DNA of 64,000 nucleotides, taken from NCBI GenBank assembly GCA_963921795.1, contig OY997645.1, positions 34,668,082 to 34,732,081 of the forward strand. The letters are read 5' to 3'. The notes under the pieces are model-generated. The model ran no database searches. It was not told the origin of the DNA and was given only the letters and a program-made list of their open reading frames with translations. Source of the DNA: Nannobrachium achirus (taxonomy: Eukaryota; Chordata; Actinopteri; Myctophiformes; Myctophidae). Positions 1-47,014 of the stretch are shown here, in pieces. How positions within the stretch are numbered: the stretch's first letter is position 1; the number at the start of each line of letters is the position of its first letter. The translations under genes were made by a program, and so were the position numbers.

Positions 1-564
1 TGACATACAAAGCCCTGAAACAGTCTTACAACCCGGACGTCTTCCTGCTTTACCCGAGTGGTTAAAGTAGGTGCTTACACTACTAGGTAAATATTGAACA
101 CATGGTCACACCTATTGACATACTGTGGAGATATGTAGAGCATTGTAAAATACATTTCACCATTAATTTTATATTATATGTATATTGTGTATATTGCCAG
201 GTTTTTGTGTACTGTGTGCCTAATCTGTTGCAGTGCTGGTTTGGAGGGTGGGGTCTGAGATAATCAGGGGAAGGGGAAACACCTGGCCACTGTCTCCCAA
301 AGACAATAAAATACCTGCTCTGTCACACCATTGTTATCCAGGCCACAGCAGCAGCCACAGAAGAGAATTTCTTTTTGATTTAGTTTGCCTTGCCTTAGCA
401 CTCAGATAAGAGTAGCCAGCATTACCTGCCTGATGAAGTTGGAAACGAAATGTTTTACTTTATTAAAATCTTTCACCTTTAACAAAATTACTGCTTCTTT
501 TTGCATACCTCTTCATTTGTTGTGGCCTTACAGTCAGGCCATAACAATATGTAAATTTAAGCTA

Positions 565-603
565 ATTCGAAACACTTAGAATTGGGATCTAAGTGTTTCG
601 AAT
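565..603. repeat. Perfect 16-bp hairpin
   Basis: Arms ATTCGAAACACTTAGA (565-580) and its exact reverse complement (588-603) are separated by seven bases. Function unknown; likely a MITE remnant. Confidence 0.8.
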
Positions 604-605
604 AG

Positions 606-750
606 TTCTGACCTCCCATTCTTCCGACCCGGCCACCTAAACCTAACCTTAACCCCTAACCTCAGTAAAACTAACGCTGGTGAATGCTAAACTGGTGAAA
701 TGCTAACCTGCAAACGCTGGTGAATGTTAACGGAACAACGGGAGGTCGAA
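606..750. mobile_element. Small inverted-repeat element with TTAGGG-like core
   Basis: Ends TTCTGACCTCCCATTCTTCC and the complement of CGGAACAACGGGAGGTCGAA form imperfect terminal repeats of about 20 bp. Inside lies ACCTAACCTTAACCCCTAAC followed by CTCAGTAAAACTA, a core also found in other elements of this window. Confidence 0.55.
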
Positions 751-1649
751 CCTTTGAGAAGACACCAGAGGGGATACCTACAGACAGGGCGGTGCAGCAT
801 TTACTGTCAAACATATTACAAATACAGTACATTTCCCTTAACAAATCAGATTGACATTGATTCAAAATAGTTTATTGCTATCATGCAGAAGTGCCATAAA
901 AGTATATAACGTCACAGAAGATGCAAAATGATTTTCTCTGTACAAATATATGTATTCATAAATAGAAGTTCAAAAGGAGAAATAGAGAAATACATAGGGT
1001 GGAGGGAGTCGAATTATCCAGTTGATCCACTCCCCTAACCCAGTAGAGGTTTTGTTACAGCAGATGACATGCATTATTACAGTTCATTGTACTGGGAGCA
1101 GGAAGGCAGACATACACTCACAGAGCAGAATCCAATTACAGCTTCATCGTGCAAAAGATGTACAAATTACATTATTTTAAAGTATCAGTAGAAAATGTGA
1201 TTTCACCCGTCTGCTAAAGAAACAATTTAGAAATGTTTTACATCCATACGATTCTGTTACACAATGGACCCTCTTCACAGCAGACATTTTTGACAGGTAT
1301 ACAAAGCTCAAGCTAATAATGTTAATAGAGGGTGGATTTCACTACATTATGTTCCAGCATGAAGTGAACTACACAGGAACTGTCCATGCTGGCACACATC
1401 AACACCTAAATGATGAACACACCCCCAATAGACCCCTTTCATAGCAACTATATGGACATGATTGCGACCGTAGGTCGCAAGTTTAGTATGAACGATCACA
1501 GCTTGTCTGTATGTATGTATCTCTGTCACGCCTGACACTGTGGTTCTATGGGTTTGTCGCTCTGACATCATGCTGTGACGTCACTGTGATGTCAGGGGAA
1601 CCACCCTTAACAGAATCACGCTCTGGCTTCACTGTGATGTCACACTAAC

Positions 1650-1970
1650 AGAATCCCTTTTATGCCCATATACTGTATGGAGTTCCCTGATGTCATCAAT
1701 ATTAAGCCCACATCTAACAGGACGTCATATAGGAATGCCCATATATGGAGGCCACATCGGCCACATACCACACTAACGGCTGGTTCTACAGACAGGGATC
1801 TCCATGTATGGGCATAAAAGGATATGAAGTCAGATGTCATAGACATCATAGGACTTTCACATAACGAATAACTGAGTAAGCATGTTTGGGCTCTCACAGC
1901 ATATCTCCATATACAGTACATGAATCTCCATATATGGGTACCAGGGGTCTCCATATATGGGTAACTGGTC
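1650..1970. repeat. Block of degenerate CCATATATGGG words
   Basis: Short near-palindromes such as CTCCATATATGGGTA recur about eight times with variable spacing. Related words (TTTTATGCCCA, ATGGAGTTCC) reappear at 62197-62280, so this looks like one interspersed family. Not classified. Confidence 0.45.
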
Positions 1971-4900
1971 CAATATACATCACTGGCAAGATGGCCAGGT
2001 CGCCCTGAGGCGTCTTACTAGTATAGTAAGATGAACAGATACAGGCTGTTCTTTCCAGAGGGCCAATGCACAGTAGCAGCCCCCTGACTCTTTGACCTGA
2101 GTGGCCTTAACTATTATGGTAAAAGGTGTTTACCGTACACTACTGTACATTACTATATTTCATTCCAATATGGCTGCTGTGACAAAGGTCTATTGTAGCA
2201 ATGTCAACTTTTATTTTGTTTTTTTATTATACTCAGGTGTGTACTGTATTGCGAGTGCCTATGACTGTAGTCTAAAAAATAGTCTCTAATCTATTACTAA
2301 TGCATAGTTCTGTGTTCTTACCAAACTGTCGAGAAATAAATGGCACAATACATTTTGCTGTGGTAATCTGAAGACTGTATTTCTCTGGATAATGACAATG
2401 TGAGCACTTGCCGATTCTTATAGGTAAACAGCATTGGGGTGAATAACTATGGCAAACCCTAGTACATCCGATAGTACTGCTGGGTGTTGAGGAAATATTA
2501 TATTGAATATTTTCTTTTGAGTAATAAGCGAACATATCTTTAAGAAAAAAAGATTGGTCACTTTTTGTTCAGTCAACACTGGCCTGGTAGGCAATAGTCA
2601 CACAGCCAGCACATTGTTCTTGCTTCATACTTGGGGGTGGGGTCACCCACCCCCAAATATAAAGCTAGACAAAAAGGCCACTGTGTGGACATAATGGTCA
2701 AAACTGTTTTTTTGGCACTTTTACATGATAGGCTGGTCTCTTAACATCTGCTTGCACAACTTTGGCCTCTAAGGATTGGTATGTAATTAAATATAAATCA
2801 TATTTTCCATAATTTAAACAAAAACAAAAAAATATAAAAAATTAAATAAAACTTTGGAGTACAAATTGGTGGTTACTGCAGCTTATAGATACAGCAAATG
2901 GTTTTGCTTTTTACAACTACGTGCAATTTATGTGATGCCATTTCTACATCATACAATCTAGCACTATTACAGGACAAGATTTGACTGCGTATGTTTTGTC
3001 TATTTTAAATATACTGTATGCAAGTTAGAGCTTTGGTGTGTATTATTGTAAATTAAAAACAGATTGCCGCTGCTCACTCAGGGGTTACAAATTCTTCAGC
3101 CCTTATCAGCCCCCTCGTCTCACTGAATAATACTACAAAGTACCACTATTCCTTGACTGTTGCACTTAACCCTATATACCTCGTTGTACATCAATAGCGA
3201 AACGTCTCTACACAATGCGCTCCGAGCGTGTACAAACATCTGCTGTTTTCTCTAAATATCACCAATTCTCTCTGAAGGTTTGCCTGGTGAATGTTTTTGC
3301 TGAAATGTACATCTATTGTGATATGCCCAGAATAGGCATGCTAGGGTTCATGTGGTTTACTTTTGTGAAAGGGAGGATTACAGTAGCCTATGAATAACAA
3401 ACTAATATTACACCCGTTTTCATTGATTCAATCTTGTGTTAATCTGTGGTGTCTGGCTGCCTGGCATGAACTGGAGAAACATATTTGATGTCATTTCTCT
3501 TATATGAGAAGATTCTATGAACCAAAATGTAGATCATGGATGCATAGATTTCACAGGAGAAAGGCCAATATTTCATAAGTACTTTTTTGCGGTTGTTGCT
3601 AAAAGCATGTATATACAGTAGGTTCCACAACAAAAGTGCCTGATTTGGTCTTTTTTGCTCTGTGAAGTTATGAACTTCACTGTCATATACATACTGGTAA
3701 CACATGCGACACCACCGCAATATAAAAAAAGCTACTTTTACATTGTTGCCCTCTGCTCTTGCAAGGTTATTGGTTGTAAACACGTTATGTGTGTCAATGT
3801 GTTACTGTAACTGCAGTGTTAAACATTTGGTGGCATGGTTTCAAAACTGTGACAAGCATTTAACAAACAATAATGTGCATTTCCTTGTGAGTCTGCATTT
3901 AAAAAATAAAAACGTAACAAATATATTATTGAATGATGTGGTAATGGCTATTTAAAGATGTCGCTCTCCATTCTATAACACATTGTGAACTTATACAGTT
4001 AAAACAGGCCTATTATGCTTTTCCTTACATAATCTTACAACTTAGGTAAGATGTTCAACTTAAGGTGGTCAAAGTTTCAAATAATGATGTAAATGAATGA
4101 TAAATGATTCCCCAAAGCTCAGGCTTCAGATTGCTCTGAATGCTAGGTTTCCAAAGTTTTTCTTTCTACTTTAAAGATGAGCTGATGTCATCTTCTGACA
4201 GGTTTCTTTCTATGGTAATTTGCTCCAAACACAGTACACCCACTAAGCAGAGGGATGTGCAGAGTCCATTGAGCTATATTTATCTGTATGATTTTTAGGA
4301 GGTACAGAAAGTCCCCTCCACATTTCAATAAACCTAGCTCACCCAGCGCTGAATGTCAGATAAACCAAATTAAATTCTAGAAAGGGTCTCTGCGTGTCCA
4401 CAGCTGAGCTTTGAACCGATCAGTGCCACATTTCTTGTGCACGCTGCCAGGAGACCATGGAAACACATCCCCAAATATATTTCACGTTTAAAAGAATTTC
4501 AAATGCAACTTCTTAAAACTTGAATTTTATATTGGAAGTCAAAGGAGGTCGGATTGGGCTGAAACTTTGCACAAATATGGAGATGACTGGCATTGTGGTA
4601 CTGACACCATAGACTGGCCATACTGTATGAAATCTGAGATCCACACAGTTATTATACCAAGTCTTTTTAAACTGTGATTCATGCAAAGACACTCTAGTGG
4701 AGTCCCAGAATAAAAACATATATAACTGGAAATTAGCATAATAGGCCCCTTCAAGTTATCAAACTAGTCTGTAATTAGGACTTCACATGTGACCAGCGAC
4801 TCAGAGGAATCATCTGAGATAGACCTTATGTTTACTAGTTCATGTTGACCTGCTGTCCCATGCCAACAACCGTGCCATTTCCCCTCTTGCACAGAAGACA

Positions 4901-5443
4901 CAAAATTGTCAAAAACGTTAAAACTAAACAAAAACCAAGTATTCATCAACAAGAAATTCAACACAGTCTGTGAAAATAAATGGAGAATGAGAGAGTGAAT
5001 TCAGTTTGGGATTGTAGGCTCGACGGGAACTGATGTTTTAAGGACGAAGAATTAAGCAAGCACTAAGAGCATTCAAGTGTCAGTGTCAAACGAAGGTGAA
5101 GACATGCAAACTGATATAGACTGAAGTACAAGAGAAAAATCCACCCGGGAGTCTTGTTTTCCTTTGAGAGACCGACACCACTTCCTGCAAAATAAATAGC
5201 ACTTTACATTCCAATATACAACCCTACCCATAACCCACAGAATTATTCAACATTGACAAAATAAAGAGATATAACAGTTGGTTGCTCCCACAGTTCCTCA
5301 GAGAATGTATAGTACCTACGAAATGACACAGCGGCAACAAATTGCCATCATTTGACCATTAATAAATCCCAAAAGGTGACTTTTCCAAAAACAGAACAAA
5401 GAAGTTAGTCAAACCGTTTTTGACAGCTTGCGCTTCATAGCCC

Positions 5444-41105
<35,662 letters not shown>

Positions 41106-41204
41106 AGCGAAGGTTTGCTGTAAAACAGGAAGTAGATTTGTTTGAAATGTCTCAAGGAGGTTCACAGAGGCATAACAAAAAACACAATTAAAGTGCATTA
41201 TGCA

Positions 41205-41400
41205 CTCGACCAGTTCAATGGCCTTGTGGTTAGAGTGGGAGGTCGGGGGTTCAATCCCCGGCAGAGTCGTACCAATAACTAATAATGCTACTCAACCCCT
41301 CTGCTTGGCACTCAGCGATAGGAGTGGATTGGGGGCAAGTCCCTGCGACATACTAGCGTCATGTCCAGAAGGGGGCACTTAACTTACGTACCCTACGTAA
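41205..41400 (+). mobile_element. tRNA-derived SINE, partly deleted head
   Basis: CCTTGTGGTTAGAGTGGG followed by GGGGGTTCAATCCCCGG gives A- and B-box like motifs, but they are too close together for an intact tRNA. A conserved-looking body follows (GGATTGGGGGCAAGTCCCTG, TGTCCAGAAGGGGGCACTTA). It lies just upstream of stim1 exon 1. Confidence 0.65.
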
Positions 41401-42534
41401 GTAGGGTTGGGATCCAGACCAGAACCGGATCCAACACTGAGTAACCGGGAATCTGATCCATCTCATTAGGAACAGTCTTTCTCTATGGAGAATAACTAAT
41501 AATTGGCTCTGTATCGATTTACGATAGTCAGTCACTCGTATTTGATACAGACCGATTCTGGCAAAAATGTTACTAATTCGGCGGCAGTAACATTAGCGTT
41601 TTCTCGCTTTTTAATTTCATGGACCACCATAACTCTGAGACTATACAAATGTCTTCCATTTGTACACTCTCAGAGTTAGAAACCTGTAAGTGCATTGTGA
41701 TGTTCATGACATGTTATTTCATTATGTGGGAGAGATCAGAAAGAGCAGATCAAGGAATACTCAATAGTATGTGAAATAATTCCATGCCAGGGACACTAAC
41801 ACTGCTCAAGTCAATGCTATTGCAATCCAATGGCTAGCTGGAGGATGGAGATGCAGGTAACCATAACTTGTCTCTCCTACTCAGGATCTTTGAAATAAGT
41901 TCTGGGTTTGTAGCTTTAATAATGTAATGTAATTGGGATTTTCTGTTGTGTTCAGAATGTTTTAGATAAAGCATTTCTTCAGTGATTGCAAATACTATTA
42001 ACAACACGTGACAGCAGTTCTGTCACTTGACACTAGCCAGATAGCGATTGTCTTTCATCTCCACAAAAAAAATATGTCGTGTGACTTTACCTATTTTACC
42101 GAATTAAGTGAGCTTGTAGATCTGAATGTGAGCTTATAGATCTGATATCTCCGGCGTGCGGCACCGTCGTACAACCAATTATAAATTGGGCTGAAATCCA
42201 ACCCACGACCCCCCAAAATACAATACGTAGGCGTATTTTCACACTGTACAAAGAAAAGCGTCGAAGTTCCGATATACCGCAGTCTGTCACAGTTTCTCTG
42301 AGCAGCTAACCGTGTTAGCTAGGAGTCTAGAATGAAAGAAAATGAGAAAAACCGCAGTGAATTGGGATGATGTCCACTCCGCTATAGCGGACATTACCAA
42401 GCCTTTACTTCGGTATTTTAAAGTTACTATTATATAACTATGTGTATCACTGTTATGTAGATCTGACTGGGGCACCAACGTCAATGTATGTGCCAGCTAA
42501 CCAGAGATGGTATAGCCTTTATACTCTGTAGTAC

Positions 42535-42640
42535 GACGGTGTCGCTCGCCCGAAAATAACAGATCTGCAAGCCAACGACGCGTTGCGGTGCGATGCGTCG
42601 CTTGCCTGTAGATCTGTTCTTTTCCTGGGCATTGCGACAG
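42535..42640. repeat. GC-rich hairpin module
   Basis: CAGATCTGCAAGCCAACGAC GCGTTG and its partner GCGTCGCTTGCCTGTAGATCTG form a long stem, bracketed by GACGGTGTCGC and GGGCATTGCGACAGCC. The most extended member of the hairpin family in this window. Confidence 0.6.
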
Positions 42641-43097
42641 CCTCGCACGATGGGAGCTTGTTAGACGCGGAAGGCAAGTTTGGGGCAAAGCTACACGTTT
42701 TCCGTGGGTTGCAAACGCCTGGAGGAACGAAACACAACACCATGACACATATAAGAATAAAATACAATAATATAACAATATACCTGTCATATACCCTCCC
42801 TGGCCAAAACGATCCGTGGTTTCAGCTCTGTATGGACATTGCAGCAGATGGCTGGTGCCTGGTGGTCCCTCGGAGTCGAAGCACGGCAGACTCCACCTCT
42901 ATCTTTCTCTCTAGAAAAGGTCTGGCTGGTTCTGTGGGCTCTGCTGCGAAGCAAGCCACCCGCATTCCAAAACAATAGACACACAAGACCGTGCGTATCG
43001 CTTTACTTCCTGTATCTGCGTGCTGTAGGCGACCGCCCCTTTAGCAGACCAGAAGTAGGGCGTGAAAAGGTGGAGAAGTGCCTCCCGTGGACTGGAG

Positions 43098-43414
43098 AGA
43101 GTGGTTCTCAAACATTTTCATGTCAAGGACCCCCCAAATTGACACTTTAATATCAGCCCGCGGACCCCCCATAAGAGAAGAGCTTTACGGCTCATTAGGC
43201 TACGGACCCAATGGTATTTCTATCTCTGGGACCCCAATTTATATTGTAAAATATAAATCTGAGAGTGTACAAATGGAACCAAAATTGACCCCTTTTGTAC
43301 AAGGGCCATTTGTTTCCATTTGTTTCCCAAGTAGGCCTATCATTTAGCTGGGGACCCCCTGGAACACCCCCAAGGACCCCTGGGCGTCCCCGGACCTCAA
43401 TTTGAGAACCAATG
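43098..43414. mobile_element. hAT-like MITE copy, ends worn
   Basis: GTGGTTCTCAAACATTTTCA at the left and CAATTTGAGAACCAATG at the right are the family's terminal repeats, with GGACCCCC-rich subterminal parts. No clear target duplication. Confidence 0.65.
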
Positions 43415-43844
43415 ATATAAGGGGCTGCTTGCTGGAGGGCGGGGAGAGGCCACAACGCCCAATCAGACCAACAGTGGAGTGTGGGAGAGGCTATCTTCCA
43501 AAAATGATGATCTTTGCCGCAGTGTTGCGAGTGAGCGATGTGCAGGAAGTGTCTTCTTCTACAAAATGCCTCCGGCGTCTTTTGTTATTTCCAGAGCCAC
43601 TGCTAAACGTGCTGCCTCCTATGCGTGCCTTGACTGGATGTAGGCTTCTACTAGGCTATTGCAAGTTTGAGCTCGTTTGAGATTTTAGAATGCCCCTCAA
43701 AGTGTGACGATAACACAATGTGTGATGTACAAAGATAGCTTACTTAGTTTGATACTTATTTGGTGGGAAAACATTAGACCTACCTTCTGGCTTGATTGAA
43801 CAAATGCCATTGCCACCTCATTATTAGGAATATTATGTTGGCGC

Positions 43845-44628
43845 CAGGGGCGGAGAAGTTTCAATATTCAAATGGGTGCCCGGTCTTTGACGCCGCTCAT
43901 TTTGCCCCCCCAATCCCCCCCCCCCCCCCCCACGCGAATTTTTGCCCCCCCCCCCTACTTGAGTAAAAGTACAAAAGTATTGGTATCAATAAAAGCAAAG
44001 TAGCCCACAAAAAGGAAAAGCTACAGTATTTAGGCTAAATGTATTTAGGCTACATCAATTAAATTAAATTCAAAGGAGCTTTATTGGCATGAGAAAACAT
44101 ACGTTTACATTGCCAAAGCAAGTATCCAAAATAAAATAAAAACATGCAGTTGAGAGAAGAGGTGAAATGTATACAGTTGGAGGAGTAGCCTACAGCATTA
44201 ACAGATTAACAGTAGACATTATCTCAGTTTAAAAAATAAACTGTGGGTGATAAATCAGCAGTTTTCATTTACATTGAAGTTGCTATTAAAATGTCAAACT
44301 ATTATTTACCACACACACACTGTTTTTCAATACTTTTCGGTAATCATGACATTTTGTGAGAAAGCATACGTTTACATTGCCAAAGCAAGTGTCAAAAAAT
44401 AAAATAAAAACAGTCTATAAGGGAGAACAAGGAACATGTACAGGACGGGGATCATTAACAGAGCTGCATCACACAGACAGCCAGGATGTGGGGGCGGGCT
44501 TTGACGCTGTTTGGGACAAAGCAAAGGTGTGAATTCGGCCGAGTGCTAAAAATGTTGTCTGGTGAGAAATCAATGGTTTCATAGCTGGGTGCTTTAGCTC
44601 TCAGGCACCCCCTATATTTTCGCCCCTG
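43845..44628. mobile_element. hAT-type element with exact 8-bp target duplication (784 bp)
   Basis: CAGGGGCGGAGAAG at the left, TTTTCGCCCCTG at the right, GTTGGCGC duplicated on both sides (43837-43844 and 44629-44636). Contains a poly-C tract near 43914-43932 and two copies of ACGTTTACATTGCCAAAGCA about 270 bp apart. No open frame, so non-autonomous. Confidence 0.92.
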
Positions 44629-45196
44629 GTTGGCGCGCTACTTACATTTCTTAGAACAGTTTTACTTCTAATCATATTATAGTCTATTTGATACTTTCAG
44701 TGGCTTTGAATAAAAACTTGGTTCCGTTGTCAAGTGCCTAAAGACTATCCAGACCGATATTCCCATATTTAGAGATATGTATCTGTCATTACAGTCAGTC
44801 CATATGTCCCTGTATGGACATATGGAGATCCCTGATTTCATATAGGCCTAAAATATAAAATCTCCCAAATTCTTGGAAAGAATATTTGCACACCAGCTCT
44901 TTGAGGTCATTGAAGGACTAGGACATATTTTCAATATGTTCTAATTTGTCTGGCTTTGTAGCCTACAACATACTGTTGAACAGAAACGGCATTAATAACA
45001 GCGGCAAATGATCATCCTAATGCAGTGAGGATGATCCTGGACCTGCTGAATTTTGATACTATTGAGAACCTCTAAATATAGTGGGTATCTTTTAATTGAC
45101 ATTGTATCTTCCATTGTCCTTATCTACAGTTACAGGGTTCAGTCATTGATACTACCCTTTTTCACTTTACATGTTACTTCTATCTGGTAGCCAGTT

Positions 45197-45641
45197 CAAT
45201 AGGCTCTATGCATATACGCCATTTTGTTTTACTTCCGGGTGTCTTTCGACTTCCTTCACAGGTGTTAGGCCTACCGATGATACTAATGAAGGGTCTGTTC
45301 CATTCTGGTCAAACAGAGTCAGGGTGCTGATCTGGCATGTTGGCTCACTGGAAACACTCTGCTACACCAGTGGGTCTCAAAGTGTTCTTGAGTGGGTTCC
45401 AAATGTCCCCATACAGGTGTGTAACTCTGAGAGTACAAATGAAAGCAAATGGACCCGCAAGGGTCCATTTGATTCCATTTGTTGATTCCATTTGTACAGA
45501 GTTATGGGAGTCCTTGATATTAAAGAACCACTGTGCAATAAATCAAACAGAGCCTTAATTAGTATATCAGTAACACCTGTGAAGGAAGTCGAAAGACACC
45601 CGGAAGTAGAACAAAATGGCGTATATGCATAGAGCCTATTG
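45197..45641. mobile_element. Foldback element with 71-bp terminal arms
   Basis: Arm 45197-45267 (starting CAATAGGCTCTATGCATATA) and arm 45571-45641 are reverse complements with a single mismatch; weaker complementarity continues inward. A small hAT-like copy (45368-45533, CAGTGGGTCTCAAAG to AAGAACCACTG) sits inside. Confidence 0.88.
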
Positions 45642-45957
45642 CTAATTTTCATCATTGCTACACGGATGACATGCAGCTGTATTTTTCAGTTAAGCCAAAC
45701 TATGGGTAATTGTTTGATGATTACCTGGCTGCTTTTAATGAATGGATGGCACTGACTCACTGTACCTTAGCTACATTTAAAATAGAGGTTCTTCGTTGGC
45801 CTTTGTGTGTCTCTGAAGCAGGCCTGTCTTGCCTGAAGCTTGTGCAAAATTTTGCAGCCAGATTGCAAACCGTACAGTAGATCTCATATCATAGTATAGC
45901 TTCTTTGGCATAGTATTTTATTTGTTAAAATGAGGTATGTTACATTGTAGTGTAGGA

Positions 45958-46336
45958 CAGAGATTCCCAAAGTGGGTGCCGTGATGCCAGTCCAGGGGTG
46001 CCTCAGAATATTTTGATAATATTTGGAATTCATCAATATCACTTCAGTTTAACCACTTACTGTACTGTAGACACTACAAGCTCACAACACGTCACATTGT
46101 GACGCGTTGTGAGCTTGTAGATCGTCTGTTTTTGGTGAACCTTCCCCCCAGAATAGTGATGCTGGGGTTCAAGTGGTTAAATAAAGTTGTTTTCAGTCAG
46201 TTTTGATGGAAACGGACATTTCTCCAATATGATATAAGATTCTAAACATTAACAGTGTAATTCAGGGGTGCCGTGGATGAAAAAGATATTTACAGGTTTG
46301 CCCTGACCCTGAGTCAAAAAAGTTTGAAAACCCCTG
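45958..46336. mobile_element. hAT-like MITE with a nested TTAA element
   Basis: Ends CAGAGATTCCCAAAGTGGG and GTTTGAAAACCCCTG, flanks GTGTAGGA / GTGTAGGG (7 of 8). At 46049-46180 lies a nested copy with TTAACCACTT and AAGTGGTTAA ends and a central hairpin. Confidence 0.78.
46049..46180. mobile_element. Nested 132-bp MITE with TTAA ends and hairpin module
   Basis: TTAACCACTTAC at the left, GGGGTTCAAGTGGTTAA at the right. The centre, ACTACAAGCTCACAACACGT with its inverted partner GCGTTGTGAGCTTGTAGAT, is a strong stem. Sister to 23301-23494. Confidence 0.72.
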
Positions 46337-46883
46337 GTGTAGGGCATACAGTATATGGTCAACATAGGCGAATATATGCCTGACACCCAGTATATTAAGG
46401 CACACTGTGTACACATCCTTTGCAAATATTTGTATTATTTCCAAGTATTTCCTAAGACAAATAATTAAACATACACTATATTGTTTTAAAAGTATAATTA
46501 TAAGACATTATTACACATACTGTATATCACATATAGTGTCCACAAATGAGACTGAAAACAGGTAACAAGTTTGCTATTGGCATTTTTGTTTGGTTGTTTC
46601 ATAATCTGTTAGGGCACTACAGCTGAGACTTTTAAAAAACCGAAAAATCCCCACATTATAGTTAACATGTAATACAATGTAGGCTATTGTATACATAGGA
46701 GCATTACAGTTTCTCGGATAAGAAACAAATACTAGCAGTGTGCCTTAAACTTTGTAAATTACAATTATAAATGCATGTCAAGTACAAATGCTTCAAGAAA
46801 AGCCTCAAGCAATCATAATGTGATAAATCCTTCATCAGTTGTGGGTTGTATGATTGTACAACAGACTATCTTTGTTTGACTCC

Positions 46884-47014
46884 TCAGAAGTTTTTATCCT
46901 CAGAGGGTGAAATGATCATGACCTCTCTGCTCTTAAAGTCCCATAAAGCTGTGAGATGAAAGGCCATGTTGGAGAGGACAACCAAATATTCAAAGAGGGC
47001 AAAAAAGGTATAGC
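46884..47014 (-). CDS. pgap2: pgap2 exon 5 and stop
   Basis: The last exon encodes YTFFALFEYLVVLSNMAF, HLTALWDFKSREVMIISPS and EDKNF before TGA, matching the human C-terminus (EEKRF). Acceptor CCTTACAG. Confidence 0.94.

Larger units (their letters stand above)
1..5443. other. Gene-free stretch downstream of stim1
   Basis: No exon could be recognised on either strand. It should contain the stim1 3' UTR, whose end I could not fix. Visible: an interspersed-repeat 3' end with a GATGAAGTTGGAAACGAAA motif near 431-451, a 16-bp hairpin at 565-603, a small inverted-repeat element at 606-750, palindrome TGCGACCGTAGGTCGCA at 1463, and a block at 1650-1970 built from repeated CCATATATGGG-like words. 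The remainder looks like ordinary AT-rich DNA. Confidence 0.6.
41118..46883. other. Gene-free interval between stim1 and pgap2
   Basis: No exon was recognised here, and no small GTPase motifs that would indicate rhog. Contents: a SINE (41205), hairpin modules (42108 and 42535-42640), a hAT-like copy (43098), a hAT MITE (43845), a foldback element (45197) and another hAT-like copy (45958). An untranslated first exon of stim1 should lie somewhere here or further away. Confidence 0.6.

Noticed and set aside
41205-41260. tRNA gene
   Set aside because: A- and B-box like motifs are present but far too close for a tRNA fold, and the sequence continues into a SINE body.
42535-43455. Cluster of overlapping frames of 80-130 residues
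   Set aside because: They cover the GC-rich hairpin module and the hAT-like copy; the higher GC content explains the lack of stops.
41118-46883. rhog between stim1 and pgap2
   Set aside because: Looked for because human RHOG lies there. No G-box motifs of a Rho GTPase (GDGAVGKT, DTAGQE, TKLD) could be read on either strand.
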